A stretch of 64,000 nt of DNA, from positions 132,463,917 to 132,527,916 of the forward strand of contig CP136066.1 in NCBI GenBank assembly GCA_032622095.1, in the 5' to 3' direction. The notes under the pieces are model-generated. The model ran no database searches. It was not told where the DNA came from and saw nothing but the letters and a program-made list of their open reading frames with translations. Shown in pieces: positions 1 to 13,024 of the stretch (position 1 is the first letter of the stretch; the number at the start of each line of letters is the position of its first letter). Position numbers and translations under genes: made by a program. Source of the DNA: Siphonodentalium dalli. Lineage: Eukaryota > Mollusca > Scaphopoda > Gadilida > Siphonodentaliidae.

Positions 1-265
1 GTATTTGACAGTTGATGGTGGGTCTCTTTCAGGATAAAGCGAGTAACATAATGTGTTTAATTACTCTCATTTGGACATATTTGGTGGTGTTTATTTTAAA
101 GTAACAATTCCAAGGAAAAAAATCCACTTCTGTTGATATCTATAAATGCAAGCTTCAATTTAGTCTGATTTAGTTGAGTGAGGAAATGTAAGTATGTTTC
201 AACTCAAACCATCCAGGCATAAGCTTTGGATTTGGTTTGATCGTGTTGAAACATTTTCTCCATAG

Positions 266-411
266 AGTTCGAGGTAGAAATATAAATGAAGCCTTCAAGG
301 AACTTAGTGAGATGCTCCTCTTCCATGCTGGCATTAAGCAACCGCAAACTAAACTACAAATACTCCAACACGCAAGTGAAGTCATAGTTCAATTAGAAGC
401 CAGAGTGCGAG
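266..411 (+). CDS. TCF4/TCF12 (da): E-protein (class I bHLH) exon: helix 1, loop, helix 2
   Basis: Internal exon of a class I bHLH transcription factor, a nuclear E-box-binding protein that dimerises with tissue-specific bHLH partners. The frame through codons 267-410 reads helix 1 (NINEAFKELSEM), a loop ending KQPQTK, and helix 2 (LQILQHASEVIVQLEARVR). It aligns without gaps to E proteins from INEAFKEL onward, and the QTKL.IL..A..VI..LE..VR pattern is the family signature. The acceptor is taken as the AG at 264-265 after the pyrimidine run ATTTTCTCC. A second AG at 276-277 is in the same phase, and its use would remove four codons (VRGR). The donor GT is at 412-413, phase 1, matching the next exon. 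The basic region (NNARER) lies upstream of the window. Several usually conserved helix-1 and loop residues differ, so this could be an alternative bHLH exon like the E12/E47 pair of vertebrate TCF3. Confidence 0.85.
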
Positions 412-1801
412 GTTTGTTGACCCTTTACGTTACATGTTAGATGTCTCCTCTCATTTACAATGCATGAGTGTTATTTTCACTTTTCCCATTCTATTCCACT
501 CAATTTATGTAGCAGGTTGGGGTTTTAAACATCTGTGGTAGTTGTTGGTAAAAGTATCATGTTAAACTGCATAGTGAAATATTGTAGTTTTAGATGCACA
601 ACTCCCTCTCAATATTATAGATTTGTGGGATTAGTTCCATTTGTGATGTGTGCTGACATTATGTAGGGTTTAAGATAAGTTCAGTTTTTAAGATTCTATA
701 AAGTTGTATGTATTAATTTGGATGGTTGGACATCTTGAACCTGTATTGCTATAGATCACCTTTCCTATCAGGATATTGTAGCTCTAGATATACTTAAGAG
801 TAAACTTGCTAAATGTTTAGAGCTATGTGCCAGTGGGTGTTTAATATTTAATGTATTTTAGCTGATACACATTTCTCACTTTCTCCTTGTACAGTTGCAA
901 TAAGCTACACACCACAGCCTCACTTGTTTTGTTTTAATATCCATTTATATTCTCTTCTATCAGCACTTTCTAATACACTCACCTTGTTTTGCCATCCATT
1001 CTATTTGACAGTGATATGATATCCATAACTTTTTGACATTATCCATATATGGATTGGAAATTTCTGTTCATTTTGTTTGAACTTTCAAAAAAATTTAATA
1101 CATTTATTATAGTGATTTTTGGCTGTGTGGTTACAATTTCTTAATCTCATTTGAGTCTTCAAATATAACAGCGATTATTTTTAATATATTCTTTATTCAC
1201 ATCACAATGTCTTCTTGACTCTGAAATATATGCCACACATCGGCATAAAATTGTAAAACCTATTAAGCAAATTTGCCTTGAAAAAAAATTTCTGTTGAAT
1301 TTTCAAATAATTTTCTCAGGTCAGTCTTAAAAAAACATAATTGAATTATATCTTGAAAGTTTTTCTGTAAAGAAAAATGAATCTATAAAACCTTAAATTA
1401 CACCTTCTTTCATTTAAACATTGTCAATTTAAGGTGTTCTCTAATTTTATCAGCTTATATGTAGTAGTTTTTTTTTTAATTGTGCCACATATTTATATTA
1501 ACTCCTGATATAAATACTGAATTATTTGCCATTTATTGAACAATCATTCTTTCATAATAATAAATATGCCATAGGCATAAATCTTTACCAATACCCCCAT
1601 ATTACAATTTGATATCAATTTAAATATTTAAATAATAAATATTTTATTATCATGTCCTTTAACCTGTTCTAAAAGATTAATCCATTTAGAATGTTTTTTG
1701 TATGTTATTTGCAATTTAAACAATAACTGAAATAACCACATAATGATTAAATTTATATATTTGTATTTAAAAAAAAATTAATACCTACCTGAATATTTTA
1801 G
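412..1801 (+). other. intron of the E-protein gene
   Basis: An AT-rich intron between two E-protein exons, GT at 412-413 and AG at 1800-1801. No second bHLH exon, RNA gene or recognisable transposon was seen in it, so a mutually exclusive partner exon, if one exists, must lie upstream of position 1. Confidence 0.75.
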
Positions 1802-1918
1802 AAAGAAATCTGAACCCTAAGGCAGCATGCTTAAAGAGGCGTGAGGAGGAAAAATCAGAAGAGATGCCAGGGCATGCCATGAGCAATGATGAATTAGCTC
1901 AACAAGCTGCCTTAGCAG
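1802..1918 (+). CDS. TCF4/TCF12 (da): E-protein exon: conserved post-bHLH segment
   Basis: The exon completes a split Glu codon (G at 411 plus AA here). It continues with ERNLNPKAACLKRREEEK, the almost invariant segment directly after helix 2 in all animal E proteins. It then reads into a less conserved stretch, SEEMPGHAMSNDELAQQAALAG. Acceptor AG is at 1800-1801 and donor GTACAG at 1919; the phase is 1 at both ends. This near-perfect match is the strongest evidence that the gene is an E protein and not another bHLH class. Confidence 0.93.
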
Positions 1919-2648
1919 GTACAGTTCTCCATTTATAACACATCTCGAAGGGTTTGCTCATCTGAGAAATTTTTAAGTTTAATCTTTGGAAACATGATTT
2001 GAAGGACGTTTATTTAACAGAATTAGGTGGTATCTGGTTCTCTTTTTTCGGTTCCTTCGAGTAGGAATCTTATTGATCTGAATTGATTTATATGAATTCC
2101 GTGATAATGCTACAACAGGATGAAATTGATACGAGTGTAAGAATTCATCCACATGTGCCGCCGGCTGAAACTCTTTGCAACGGCAAAGCAATTTGCATTG
2201 GTTTATTTGAAATATTTAATTAACTGGTATAAGAACTCAAAATAGTGCTCTTGCAAGTCACATTGTTGAACTTGGCACTCGGGCTTGAATTATATAATCA
2301 CATCCCCGGTCATAGGAAATAAAAATAAAATCCTGCCTCACTCGTCGATTCAGGTCAATAAAATTGTCTTGAGACTCGAATAATTAGATTTTTTTTTTGT
2401 CTTAACATCCTACTTCACTATGCTTTTAATTAACGTTATCAGTACCAAGTTTTTGCTGACTTTTTGGGATAATTTTCTTGAAGTTTGATTGGCATGTTAA
2501 TATTCCGGTTGCATTTATTAGGAGAGGGTAGGTATTTACAGGAAAAGTAAATGTATCAATTTAGATAGAGCCGAAAACATGACTTCCTCCAGGTGCTCTA
2601 TAGTTAACCTTCTCCTGGTACAACTATCAGAATAATGATTTATTGTAA

Positions 2649-2716
2649 GCCAGTGCATTCTCTTATATATGTGAGGCTTCTTATGGAGACTTACATATAT
2701 AAGAGAATGCACTGGC
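2649..2716. repeat. small hairpin element, CCAGTGCATTCTCTTATATA arms
   Basis: Two near-perfect 26-27 bp inverted arms (GCCAGTGCATTCTC.. and ..GAGAATGCACTGGC) enclose a ~14-bp loop. The same arm sequence recurs at about 11086, 30135 and 30441, so this is a dispersed miniature element and not a chance palindrome. Confidence 0.75.
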
Positions 2717-3307
2717 ACATGATCTTTAATGTTGCACCAGCGCAGATCCCCGTCATGAAAGGGTTAAACAAGTTTGATAGGAAGATTTTCTATTTGCTGA
2801 TGCATGGTGTGTTTTCCAACCCAATTAGGCCAAAAAAATATATACCTGTGTTTCTGGTGCAAGAAAAAAATAGGGGCTTTTCATTTTATTTTATTTTCAA
2901 CTATGCTCAAAATAAATATGAATGCGACCCCAAGCCTACTTCTCCTTGTTTGTAACGGACTATAAAATAATAAAACTAAGTAGTTTCTATTAGAATATAG
3001 TGTAATTGTTTTATTGAATAAAACATGGAAAAACATGATGTTTACAATAGAGATCAATATTTGCCATGAATAAGCTTCAGAATTCAAGGAAATAACTTCA
3101 CATACATCTATGTACTGCATACGGTAGTGGTGATCTTAAAGTAACATGGTAGTTTGAGCTACAAAATACACTTAATAGTATATGCTTTTGACTTTCCCAG
3201 TATCGAAATAGGTCGATAAATACTTTATCTACATTTCTATTGAAGTCATAAGAAATACAACTTTAAACACAGTGTTTGGGTCCCAAACAAACAGTCATGT
3301 GCAAGAC

Positions 3308-5853
3308 ATTGAACCACAGGAGTCTGGAATTTGGTCAAAAACCCTCTTTTATTGGCGGAACCAGCACCCGGGACCGCAGGTCACGGAAGGAATGAAACAA
3401 AAAATTGTTGCCACCCATTTTGAACTCAACTGTATTCCTACAAAAAATATATTTTCACTAAAAACTGTTGGTAACCCTTACACCCTAGATGCCAATCTAC
3501 AACATTCCATAGGTATATTTTTCCAGTTTTTCGAAAATCTCACTGTATTTCGGTAATTTATTTTAAATTCACCAACGAACACAAATCCGCCGTCGCACCA
3601 TCACCTGATGAAATCGAAAGTAGCGGAAATAGTACGGAAATATGCGCAAACTTTAAACTATGAGCCGGAGATGGATAGCATGAAAGTACTGTTTCTAATT
3701 TCGAAGATAGCTGCTGATTACATGTTTATTACATGACCGTACCGATGCACTGATCATTATGAAATTTGTCATGGATGATGACATTGGCGTCTAGATGGGA
3801 ACGAGTCATTTTGGGCTCATTTGCATAAAAAAATATTTGTACTAATTACCAATATCTTCTTGGGCAGTCGTCATTTTCATCAGATGATAACAGCAGACAC
3901 AGAATATCTTTTTTCTTCTTATTTTATGTTCGTTATGTACCGGTAGGCCTATGTACTACTTGACTTTGTAAATTTTAGTTAATAAGCAACTATAAGTATT
4001 GTCAATTGTACTGGTACCAGGATCTATAAATAGTAACGGTAACGAATCAGCACCAAAACTCTCAAAGAATGGCTTTATGCATATGATTATATAGCCTGTG
4101 CTCATGAATTGGAAATTCAATTTTTAAATTCAAGTCAAAAATACCAAAAAAATATTAAAAACATTACTTAATGTAACTTTCATGGTCGATGAAACGAGTG
4201 GCTGAAATCCGACGGCGGCCATGTTTCTATGACTAATTTCATGATGATCACACCAATGATAGTCTTTAGCAATGATCGTTCTCATTTTGATACCAATGTC
4301 GTGACCCATGAAAAATTTCACGATGATCGGTGCATCAACATAGGCTCTAGGCAGTGATATTGATTTATATATGCAGTGTTATCGCTGAAATCCAAGATGG
4401 CCAACAGCAGCCATGTTTCTTGGAAAATTCACACCAAAATGACTCAATGTCAACCTCCATGACAAATTTAATTATGATCGGACCAACACTCCGACCTCTT
4501 GCCCGTGCTAAATGATGCAATTTTGAAATCCAAGATGGCTGCTGGTGGCCATGTTTTTTATGCAAAATGACTCGGTGTCGTCTATATCAATGTCATGATC
4601 GATGAAAAATTTCATGATGATCGGTGCATCGACACAGGCTATAGGAATCACTGAACTAAATGGTTTCCCATAGGCGACAGTGTTAACGTTTCGGCAAAAT
4701 TCACTGAATTGAAGCCTGCAGGCAATACCAGTGATGTTTACCCAGTTAGATTGACACCAGTTGATCACGAAAATATAAGAAAAATCATAGGTCATGTGTT
4801 TACTTTTTAAAATAAATCCCCAAGTGTACGACAGGGCTATCCCACAGCCAAATTTGATCTGGAAAAACCCAGAACTACAGCAGCTAGTTAAATAAATTTC
4901 CCGCTCACAAAAATCCATTCCCCCATTCATTCACCAGTTTAAATTATTTAGATATTATGTGCAAATCAAATAAACGCAATGTCATCCTTTAATAACATGT
5001 CGCATGTATCAGGTGAAGGTCATTCTTCAGTTACCTTCACCTTTAGCATTCCACGGTGTACTCGCTCCCCGACTCTAGAACACATTTAGCTCCCTGATTC
5101 CTCTAGGCTGTGTTATTGATTCAGATTTATCTAGTATTATCACTGAAATCCAAGATGGCTGATGGCGGCCATGTTTCTTGGAGGATTCACACCAAAATGA
5201 CTCGTTCCCATCTAGATGTCAATGTAAACCTCCATGACAAATTTAATGATCAGACAAACACTGCTTCTTCTAGCCCGTGCTATAAAAGGATGCAATTTTG
5301 AAATCCAAGATGGCTGCCAGCGGCCATGTTTTTTAGGCAAATGAGCCCAAAATGACTCGTTCCCATCTAGACGCCAATGTCAACATCCATGAAAAATTTC
5401 ATGATGATCAGTGCATCGGTACGGTCATGTAATAAACATGAAATCAGCAGCTATCTTCAAAATTAGAAACGGTACATTCATGCTATCCATCTCCGGATCA
5501 TAGTTTAAAGTTTCCGCATATTTCCGTACTATTTCCGCTACTTTCGATTTCATCAGGTGATGGTGCGACGGCGGATTTGTGTTCGTTGGTGAATTTAAAA
5601 TAAATTACCGAAATACAGTGAGATTTTCGAAGAACTGGAAAAATATACCTATGGAATGTTGTAGATTGGCATCTAGGGTGTAAGCGTTACCAACAGTTTT
5701 TAGTGAAAATATATTTTTTGTAGGAATTCAGTTGAGTTCAAAATGGGTGGCAACTTTTTTTTGTATCATTCCTTCCGTGACCTGCGGTCCCGGGTGCTGG
5801 TTCCGCCAATAAAAGAGGGTTTTTGACCAAATTCCAGGCTCCTGTGATTGAAC
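3308..5853. mobile_element. fold-back DNA element with ~515-bp inverted ends and 7-bp target duplication
   Basis: The element spans 3315-5846 (2532 bp). The left end begins CACAGGAG and the right end finishes CTCCTGTG. The ends are inverted copies of each other for about 515 bp (3315-3832 against 5329-5846). Both flanks carry ATTGAAC (3308-3314 and 5847-5853), a 7-bp target duplication. The centre (about 4180-4620 and 5140-5330) holds units of the 'AAATCCAAGATGGC' repeat family (R4) that also forms the tandem array at the end of the window. No transposase ORF was seen, so it is non-autonomous. The superfamily is not assigned; the 7-bp duplication is atypical of the common classes. Confidence 0.85.
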
Positions 5854-6096
5854 AGAATAGAGCATTCCGTGCTAGTCTATTCCTGATATGGTAGAAATAA
5901 TGAGTTGTTTCAATTCTGTGGGAAAAATTTAAAACAGTTGGAACATGGCTATGGCCATGGACAGTATTTTTATGTAACCATTAAAAATACTGTATAGCAT
6001 ATGTAGCCATTACAAGTATGTTGATATATCATTTATTTGTCAATCTACATGTACATGTATCTTATACTTCCTTCCAAAATTACTTAGACAAAACTT

Positions 6097-6184
6097 GGAA
6101 GCTTGAATGAGCCATGTCATCCAGTGGAAGCTTGAATGAACCATGTCCGTTTAAGACAAAATTTGGAAGCTTGAATGAGCCATT
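6097..6184. repeat. three short direct repeats of GGAAGCTTGAATGARCCAT
   Basis: Three copies of GGAAGCTTGAATGAGCCAT or its GAACCAT variant lie within 90 bp, two of them preceded by ACAAAA(C/T)TT. Function is unknown. Confidence 0.7.
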
Positions 6185-8324
6185 CCCATTTAAAAACAAC
6201 TGTGTTAAACATTAATAGCCAGGAAGCCTGTTATGTCATGTAGCTAGTAGTTAAAACTATTATATTCAAATTAATAGTCCTAAATATATGTATGATCTAG
6301 ATATAAGTGAGTATTTAGAGATCACTCCATTGCAGTGGCTATCCCATAATAGTATGCTGTGTGAAAGCATGAGTTCCCTGTATGTGAACAATATTCAACC
6401 TGCTTAAAAAATCACCACCCTACCACTAATGTTCAATGTTTGCATCCATACTAGTGTTACACCTTTTAAATCTGCCTATCACAACAACAGAACTCGAATT
6501 TAACTTCAGAATATTGAGAAAATCTATGTCCAAACTCATTTAAATTATATTAACCAATACCCCTTCACATATCAAATTGAGTTAAACGTATATAGGCTCA
6601 ATCATGAACCATAAGCCTAATAAAGGACATCGTTTATTCTTGCTTCATGTTCCCTATTTTCGAGGTACCGATACTATGGCGTTATTTTGCGATGAAATTC
6701 CCGTTTTTGGATTTGTTTGATGTGTTTTGTGATATTGATTTACACAGTTAATTAACTTAATTATGCCTTGAATTAAATTAATGACTGCAACTAATAGAAA
6801 ATGGAAGAAGATTTTGCTTATTTGTTCAATGGAATTTTTCCAGGTGGCACGAAAATAAAACCGGATGCGGACTAATTTTACAAAATGAATAAAATGAAAA
6901 CCGTCGGGAGCTCCCAAATAGGGGCGGGCGGGTCACCAGAAACACAGGTCTTCTTTTTTTTTTTGGCCTTACTTGAATTTAAGTTTGCTTCTCATTTAGA
7001 AGATTTGTTTATTCAAATATTAATGCAAACCACCAATGCTTCAGTGGTTGTCAGTGGAACGCTGAGAGATATGGCTATTCATTCAATGGTGGCAGTTCTA
7101 TTCAACAATATTTTATTTGTACTAAACAGAACAAAAGCACAAACATTACATACATGAAATATTATATAAATGTCCAATAGAGGATCGGGCAACAAGCTTT
7201 GAGGCTTTTGTTAAGTCCTATCCCCAGAAAATAAATGTTACCCATGTATCTTGGAATAGATACCTGTCGATTATTATAGCAGAGGTTTTTGTTCTGTATG
7301 GTCTGAATAATAATATTTAGATGAAGGAAAGGGAAAGGGATTGAGTGCGGGCAGTAATTGGAAAGGGGTAGTTGAACTTACCATTAGCAGCAGGATAAAT
7401 TGCATAATGCGGAGAAAGTAGAGAGGATTATATGATGTTAAATTTCTCACTATTTCTCGTTACAAGCCAAAGGAAATGGAAATTTAAAATTTGATCACGC
7501 TACGACCCAATTGAAGGGAATTTCAAATGGTGAGAGATCAGGATTATTTACATTACATTAAGGAGCTGCTAAATTCAAAATATTTAATAAGTGACAAAAT
7601 CCGTACCTAGTAACAGATGAGTCCGTACAATAACTAAACATTCATTGGTAGTGGATGAGGTGCTTGGGCTAAAAAAAACAGGTCAGCAACTATAATTTAA
7701 GACATTTACATATAATTTGTTACTAATACGCGTGTTTCAGCATCGACCACTTCACCGGTTAGTTAGAAACGCCCTATACCGCTTTGAAAATTGCCAAATG
7801 AAAACGTTCAAATTATCACATACAAAAGTATATCAGTTGATATTCTGGTTGATGGCAGATCAGCTAACATTTCAGTTCTTGCTTTTGTATATAAATAAGG
7901 GATATCTCAAAAGAAAATGATACATCCAGGTGTCAATACGAGGAGAATTTGCCACATCACCTATGTTGCAACCTCACCTCAATAAATTTTAACAAAGCTG
8001 GCTAACCAGTCGTCTCAGTAAGCCGGGCTATTCAGGTCTCCTATACTGACACATGTAATAAAATTCATTTATATTAGGCGAGCCAGCCCTGTCAACCCAG
8101 CCAGACCAGGCTAGCCAACTTAACAGTGCCTGCTTATTCCCACCATGTAAAAACTTTATGCCAGACTGAAAATGATCCGCGTGGCTAAATGGACAGTGTA
8201 ATGTTTCAAAATGACATAGCAACAACTGATAAAATTCTATGAATATGATACAGACATCTTCATGGGTGTGACTCCACTCTCTGCTAAAGTCAAATTCTTT
8301 TCAAGGCCAATCATTCTGTTCTCA

Positions 8325-8460
8325 ATGAATATTTTCTATTCGATTGGAACCAAATTGTGTATATAAGTTTCTCAGCCCAAAATGCTGATCAAGTTCGAAA
8401 ATGAGCTTGATCAGAGTTTTTTTTTTAACAGAATTATGGTCCTTTTTCTAGTTAAAAAAT
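8325..8460 (+). repeat. R1 dispersed repeat, partial copy
   Basis: It shares the phrases TTTTCTATTCGATTGGAACC, TTTCTCAGCCCAAAAT and the following GATCAAGTTCGAA stretch with the fuller copies at 9293, 10204 and 28966. The 5' part of the family is missing here. Confidence 0.65.
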
Positions 8461-9059
8461 CAACAATGTTCACACTGCAGGGGCCTGGACAGTGCTATCT
8501 CGTAAGCGCAACTTCTCTGTGAGAAACAGGAGAAGTTGAAAGCTAAACGAAACAAGGCAAAATGAGCATGTCTGCAATTTCCCAAGACGCATTTAAACAG
8601 TGTGAATGGCAAACATCAGTTTAATACCTCACTATATTTAATATAATCATTCCATTTTCCGTCCTTTCATTTGCTTAGCTTTAAAGTTTAAGAGGAACAA
8701 CCTCGATGTTATTTTAGAAGTAAGATACTTCAATGCATATATTTTATTTTATACACTTTTCCAGTTTTATTTCACTACTAGTCTGTTGTTTTGTTTTGTT
8801 TATTGGTTCGCAGTTTCAATTATAATGATTCCACAATTAATTGAGCCTTCTGGTCTTGATTTCGGGGATCCCAGATGTATGTCTGAACTGGCCGCTGGAA
8901 ATAAAAAATAAAAATAAAAACCGCCCTCCCTCATTCATTTGAAAAAAAAATTGCCTGAGAATCAATTCATTAATTTTGTTTGGCCTAAACAGTAAATGTT
9001 TTCCTTTATAAGGAGGTGTGAAATTTAAAAAAATCTCAATTTCTATTATCAGTTTGAAA

Positions 9060-9290
9060 CTGTTTACACTCACAATATAAGAGATATGCGTGAATTATGT
9101 TTAAAAAAAAGTGGTTTAAAAAAAAAAAACAATTAGTCATGTAGGTCACAAGAGTTTGACAGGAAGTATTTGCAAAAAAAATACTGCATTATCCTGCATT
9201 ATCTATCTTATTATACCAACTATGGTCTACACTCACGATACTATCTGAAATCATGAATGTCTCAAAAAGAAAATAAATCAGAATGTCTTC
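9060..9290 (+). repeat. R6 dispersed repeat (inverted partner at 15250-15450)
   Basis: The stretch from GTTTACACTCACAATATAAG to ATCATGAATGTCTC matches the reverse complement of 15250-15450, including the poly(A) runs and the TCTACACTC segment. The copies are diverged and carry small indels. Confidence 0.65.
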
Positions 9291-9292
9291 AT

Positions 9293-9640
9293 TTTTATGT
9301 TTACCCATACCATTGTATGGTAAACATAGTGTCGTTGTCCGGATTTACCACTCGTTGTTTGTCCGTCTGTCTGTCCGTAGACACTTTACATGTAAAGCGA
9401 TAACTCAAACATTTTCTATCTGATCAAAACCAAATTTTGTATATATGGGTTGAAAATTTCAGCCCAAAATACAGATCGAGTTCGAATATGGGTTTGATCC
9501 GACTTTTTTTTTACAGAGTTATGGCCCTTTTTCGACTTAGAATTCATGCATTCTACCATAACTCAAACATTTTTTATCTGATTGGAACCAAATTTGGTAT
9601 ATGAGTTTCTCAGCCCAACATACAGATTGAGTTCGAATAT
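9293..9640 (+). repeat. R1 dispersed repeat, long copy
   Basis: It opens with TTTTTATGTTTACCCATACC and a palindromic ACCATTGTATGGT, continues GTCCGGATTTACCACTCG and then runs through two internal paragraphs of 'AACTCAAACATTTT.TATCTGATYRRAACCAAAT'. Related copies are at 10204 and 28966. It appears non-coding. Confidence 0.75.
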
Positions 9641-10077
9641 GGGTTTAACTTAAAATTAATGAATACCTTCTTCTCTGTGAGAGAGATAAAAGACAATAGG
9701 GTTTATTGAGAGTTATTTATAGCCCTCATATGTTAGCTCTATATAAGAGACACAGATTAGTGAATTATTGGATAAATTGATTTAGCTATCTTTTTAACCA
9801 CAACTTTGCCATGTGAATTTATTTAACTAGACCAATGGAGCTCTCTAAGTCCTTGGATGATGGGACTACATTGGATCTAACAGGGCAGAGATAGGTGATT
9901 TAACCCCTTTTAATACCCATTCCATGTCTTTTAACCTTTTCCATTAAAAATTACTATATTATTTTGATTTCTCACATGGCAATTTGCAACATGATGAAGA
10001 GAACTGCTTACACTATGATAGTGGTGCCAGGCTCTAGAGTTTAGATGTTATATTAACCCTTCTATTTTGACTCATGC

Positions 10078-10210
10078 ATTCCAATAATTTGTGTTATTAT
10101 GTACATTTGTCATATACTACTTTGATCATAACAGTATACTCTATAATTCAACATTAAAAGATTATGATTCTGATCATAACAATTTACTATTGCCAAGGGA
10201 TGGGTTAAAC
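10078..10210 (+). repeat. R5 repeat copy (paralogue of 14926-15060)
   Basis: ATTCCAATAATTTGTG through TTGCCAAGGGATGGGTTAA is a direct copy of 14928-15055. It also preserves the uninterrupted form of the sequence into which the Harbinger-like element at 11123 inserted (see that entry). Confidence 0.75.
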
Positions 10211-10440
10211 ATAGTGTTGTTGTCCGGATTGACCACTCGTCGTTAGTCTGTCCTGTCCGTCCATCTGTCTGTCTGTAGACACTTTACGCATGGTGCGATA
10301 ACTCCAATATTTTCTATCTGAACGGAACCAAATTTTGTATATGAATTTCTCACCACAAAAGACAGATCGAGTTCGAATATGAGTTTGATCAGACTATTTT
10401 TAACTGAGTTATGGCCCTTTTTCAAAAAAATATTCACTCT
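10204..10440 (+). repeat. R1 dispersed repeat copy
   Basis: It starts at AAACATAGTGTTGTTGTCCG and continues with GACCACTCGTCGT, a CTGTCCGT-rich stretch and TTTTCTATCTGAACGGAACC. It matches 9293-9530 and 28966-29190. It ends at a TA microsatellite. Confidence 0.75.
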
Positions 10441-10442
10441 TT

Positions 10443-10445
<3 letters not shown>

Positions 10446-10476
<31 letters not shown>
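10446..10476. repeat. (TA)n microsatellite
   Basis: An uninterrupted run of alternating AT of about 30 bp sits at the junction between repeat R1 and repeat R8. Confidence 0.95.
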
Positions 10477-10478
<2 letters not shown>

Positions 10479-10860
10479 TTGAATTCCTTGCTCAATTTAA
10501 CAAAAATAAATTAATTAATTAAAAAAATATATAATAAAATATTTTGTTTTTTAAATAATAAAAAAAAACAACATTTTTTAAGTTAACAAAATTTGAAAAA
10601 CTAACACCATTGTAACTCTGCCAAGGGTACCCCGTGTCACCACACCAAATTTGTTTAAATATGTCCAAAATCTTGTGTTATGTACTGGTAAATTTGTTTG
10701 GAGCGACATTAAATCCAATTCATCAACTTCCATCCCATGCCTTTGGACTACTTAGCTATTGATCAGGCTATATTATTTTCTGATGTCTCTTATGCCAATG
10801 TGCAGATAATCTGATAAAGAAAGCTATGGTATCTAATTTAAAATAAAGAATCAACATGTC
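10476..10860 (+). repeat. R8 dispersed repeat
   Basis: Phrases such as GTCACCACACCAAATTTG, TTTGGAGCGACATTAAA and CTTATGCCAATGTGCAGATA recur in the same order at 31620-31860. It follows R1 here and R2 at the other site, so it is an independent repeat module. Confidence 0.7.
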
Positions 10861-13024
10861 AGCTTTCAACATAAACAATTCCTGTGATTTGTTGACAGCT
10901 CTGCTGTATAATTGATATTAATGGGTCAGAAGTGAGGTGGCTTATCTTGATCTATATTGTTGGTAGAATTTGATACATTATCATTGTAAACTTAAATTGG
11001 ACTCTCTTAACCCAAGTATTCCATTCCAGGTCACCTTTCACATTTAACCCAAGGCTGTGGTGGTGCAGCATTACAGATCCTGTACCAGTGCATTCTCTTA
11101 TATAAATGCGAGTGACCCATAAGGGACCTTGTCAAATTGCAAGCGGTAAATCCGCCGGAGAACGGAGTATTTTTCTCCGCTCTCCGCTAAAAACTCCGCT
11201 TTCCGGTCAGGTAAATAGCGTAAAACACGGCGGAGTTTATCGTGACGCTGAGCGGGGTTATAACGGAGTTTCCAATGGGAGTTTTGATTACGTTCATCGA
11301 GTTTTTGGCGGAGTTTCAACCGGACTTTTCTTCCAATGTATCCGCTCATGTTTGAGTTTCCCCTAAAACTCTGCTTAAGTTTATATTAAATAGGAAACAC
11401 GGCAGATTTTGTTTTTGTTTCGTTCAAAGCCCCGGTTGACGGCGTACAATAATTTCATTCTTAATATTGAAAGATGTAGGCAATTGTATGTGCACACGAT
11501 TTGGGATTTTGTACATGAGTGTTTTACATGAAATCACCATAGAAAACCAATCTTCGGCCCATCCGTCTGATGATCACTGCGATCAATAGGCCCACAATTA
11601 CAGATTGCGTTCGACTAATTATAGCCGGTAGGGCGTTGTTATTAATATGTACGCCCTGTATCGCCTACGATATATATGACAGAGTTCAGCCCCCTGCTAC
11701 AACAGTCTGACTATTGCCATAGCGTGCATACTCAACTTGTAAGGGAAATATAATAATATTCTGAGAATTTGAAGGTATCACGCGATCTTTTTTTGTCAGA
11801 TATATAGGCACATATATGTATAATATACCAGTAAGTACATATGTTTAATAAAGTAATTTATAGTATTATATGATATACATATATATATGTACCAACATAT
11901 GTGTGCACACACAACTTGACAAGATTTGCAGTTGACAAGATCAGGTTGTGTCAAAAAATCTTCAATGCGTATATCAACTCGCTATTGCGTCACCGTCTAA
12001 TTATAAAGTAACAGGTGGGGGTTTAAATTTGTTGTGCACGGGAACCCTCCATAACACGTGCTTCGATTCCAACTTGGACACGGATTATTGACTTGATCGA
12101 GTTGCCCACGCAAATTCCTGTTTGCGCGGATGCCGAAATTGACACCTAACGCTCAAACGTAGTCAAACGTCATGTTAGTTGCATTGTCATTACGATGTCG
12201 TAAAGTTCAAAGATGCCGCCGGTCAGCTGTGACCTTGATGTAACAACGCTACAATAGACTGATACATATATAGTAACGACTTGTTACACCGAGTTATCAT
12301 AATTATATTCTCGTTGCTTGCGGTTAACCAGTCATACAATTCGTGTCACGGCCGCGGTGACAAGGTTACACACATAGGCTACATGTAAGCTGACACATGA
12401 ACAATTTCATTACCGAAAATACAGTATAACTATAAATAATTTGTTTATGCCGAATCGTTGAGCTTGTCGAACACGCAACAGGTATTAATAGGCCTATATA
12501 TCAACGAATCTGCATAAATTTGTTCAGCCGATCAGACTGACTAAACAGTGGTGATTATGGAGCTAATTTATTTGGCGGGGGGGGGGGGGGGGGTAAATAT
12601 ATACATAGGCCTATATAATATAGACTGAAGAGAGCAAAATATAATATATATTTATGGAATAAAAAAATTCTTATCTGCAAAATTTTGCCACAGGAAGTTT
12701 TAGTGCAACTCTTCGATAGTGACGTCATGGTTGACGTTACTGTTAGAGAAAAACTGTTTACTTGGGGAATCATACCATGCAGATTTAAAAACAAAATGGG
12801 TTATTATATATATGGGCCCAGAGAGGATTTCACAGTAAAATAATCAAAAAAATAATCTAAAAATAATCTAAAACGAAATGGGACATGCATAACAACATAA
12901 CATGCATAAAAACATAACAACAATACAGTGCAATTGTGTCCGCTTTGAATATACTTTACCTATTTTGCAATTTTTGTGTCGAGTACGGCCCAGCTGAACA
13001 CACAGGTCCCCCAAAACAAAAACT

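Noticed and set aside
2635-2955. 106-codon ORF
   Set aside because: It spans the CCAGTG hairpin and a repeat segment related to 6890-6975; no conserved protein features.
11098-11366. ORFs at the left end of the Harbinger-like element
   Set aside because: They lie in the inverted end and subterminal repeats; the mirrored end gives similar open frames.
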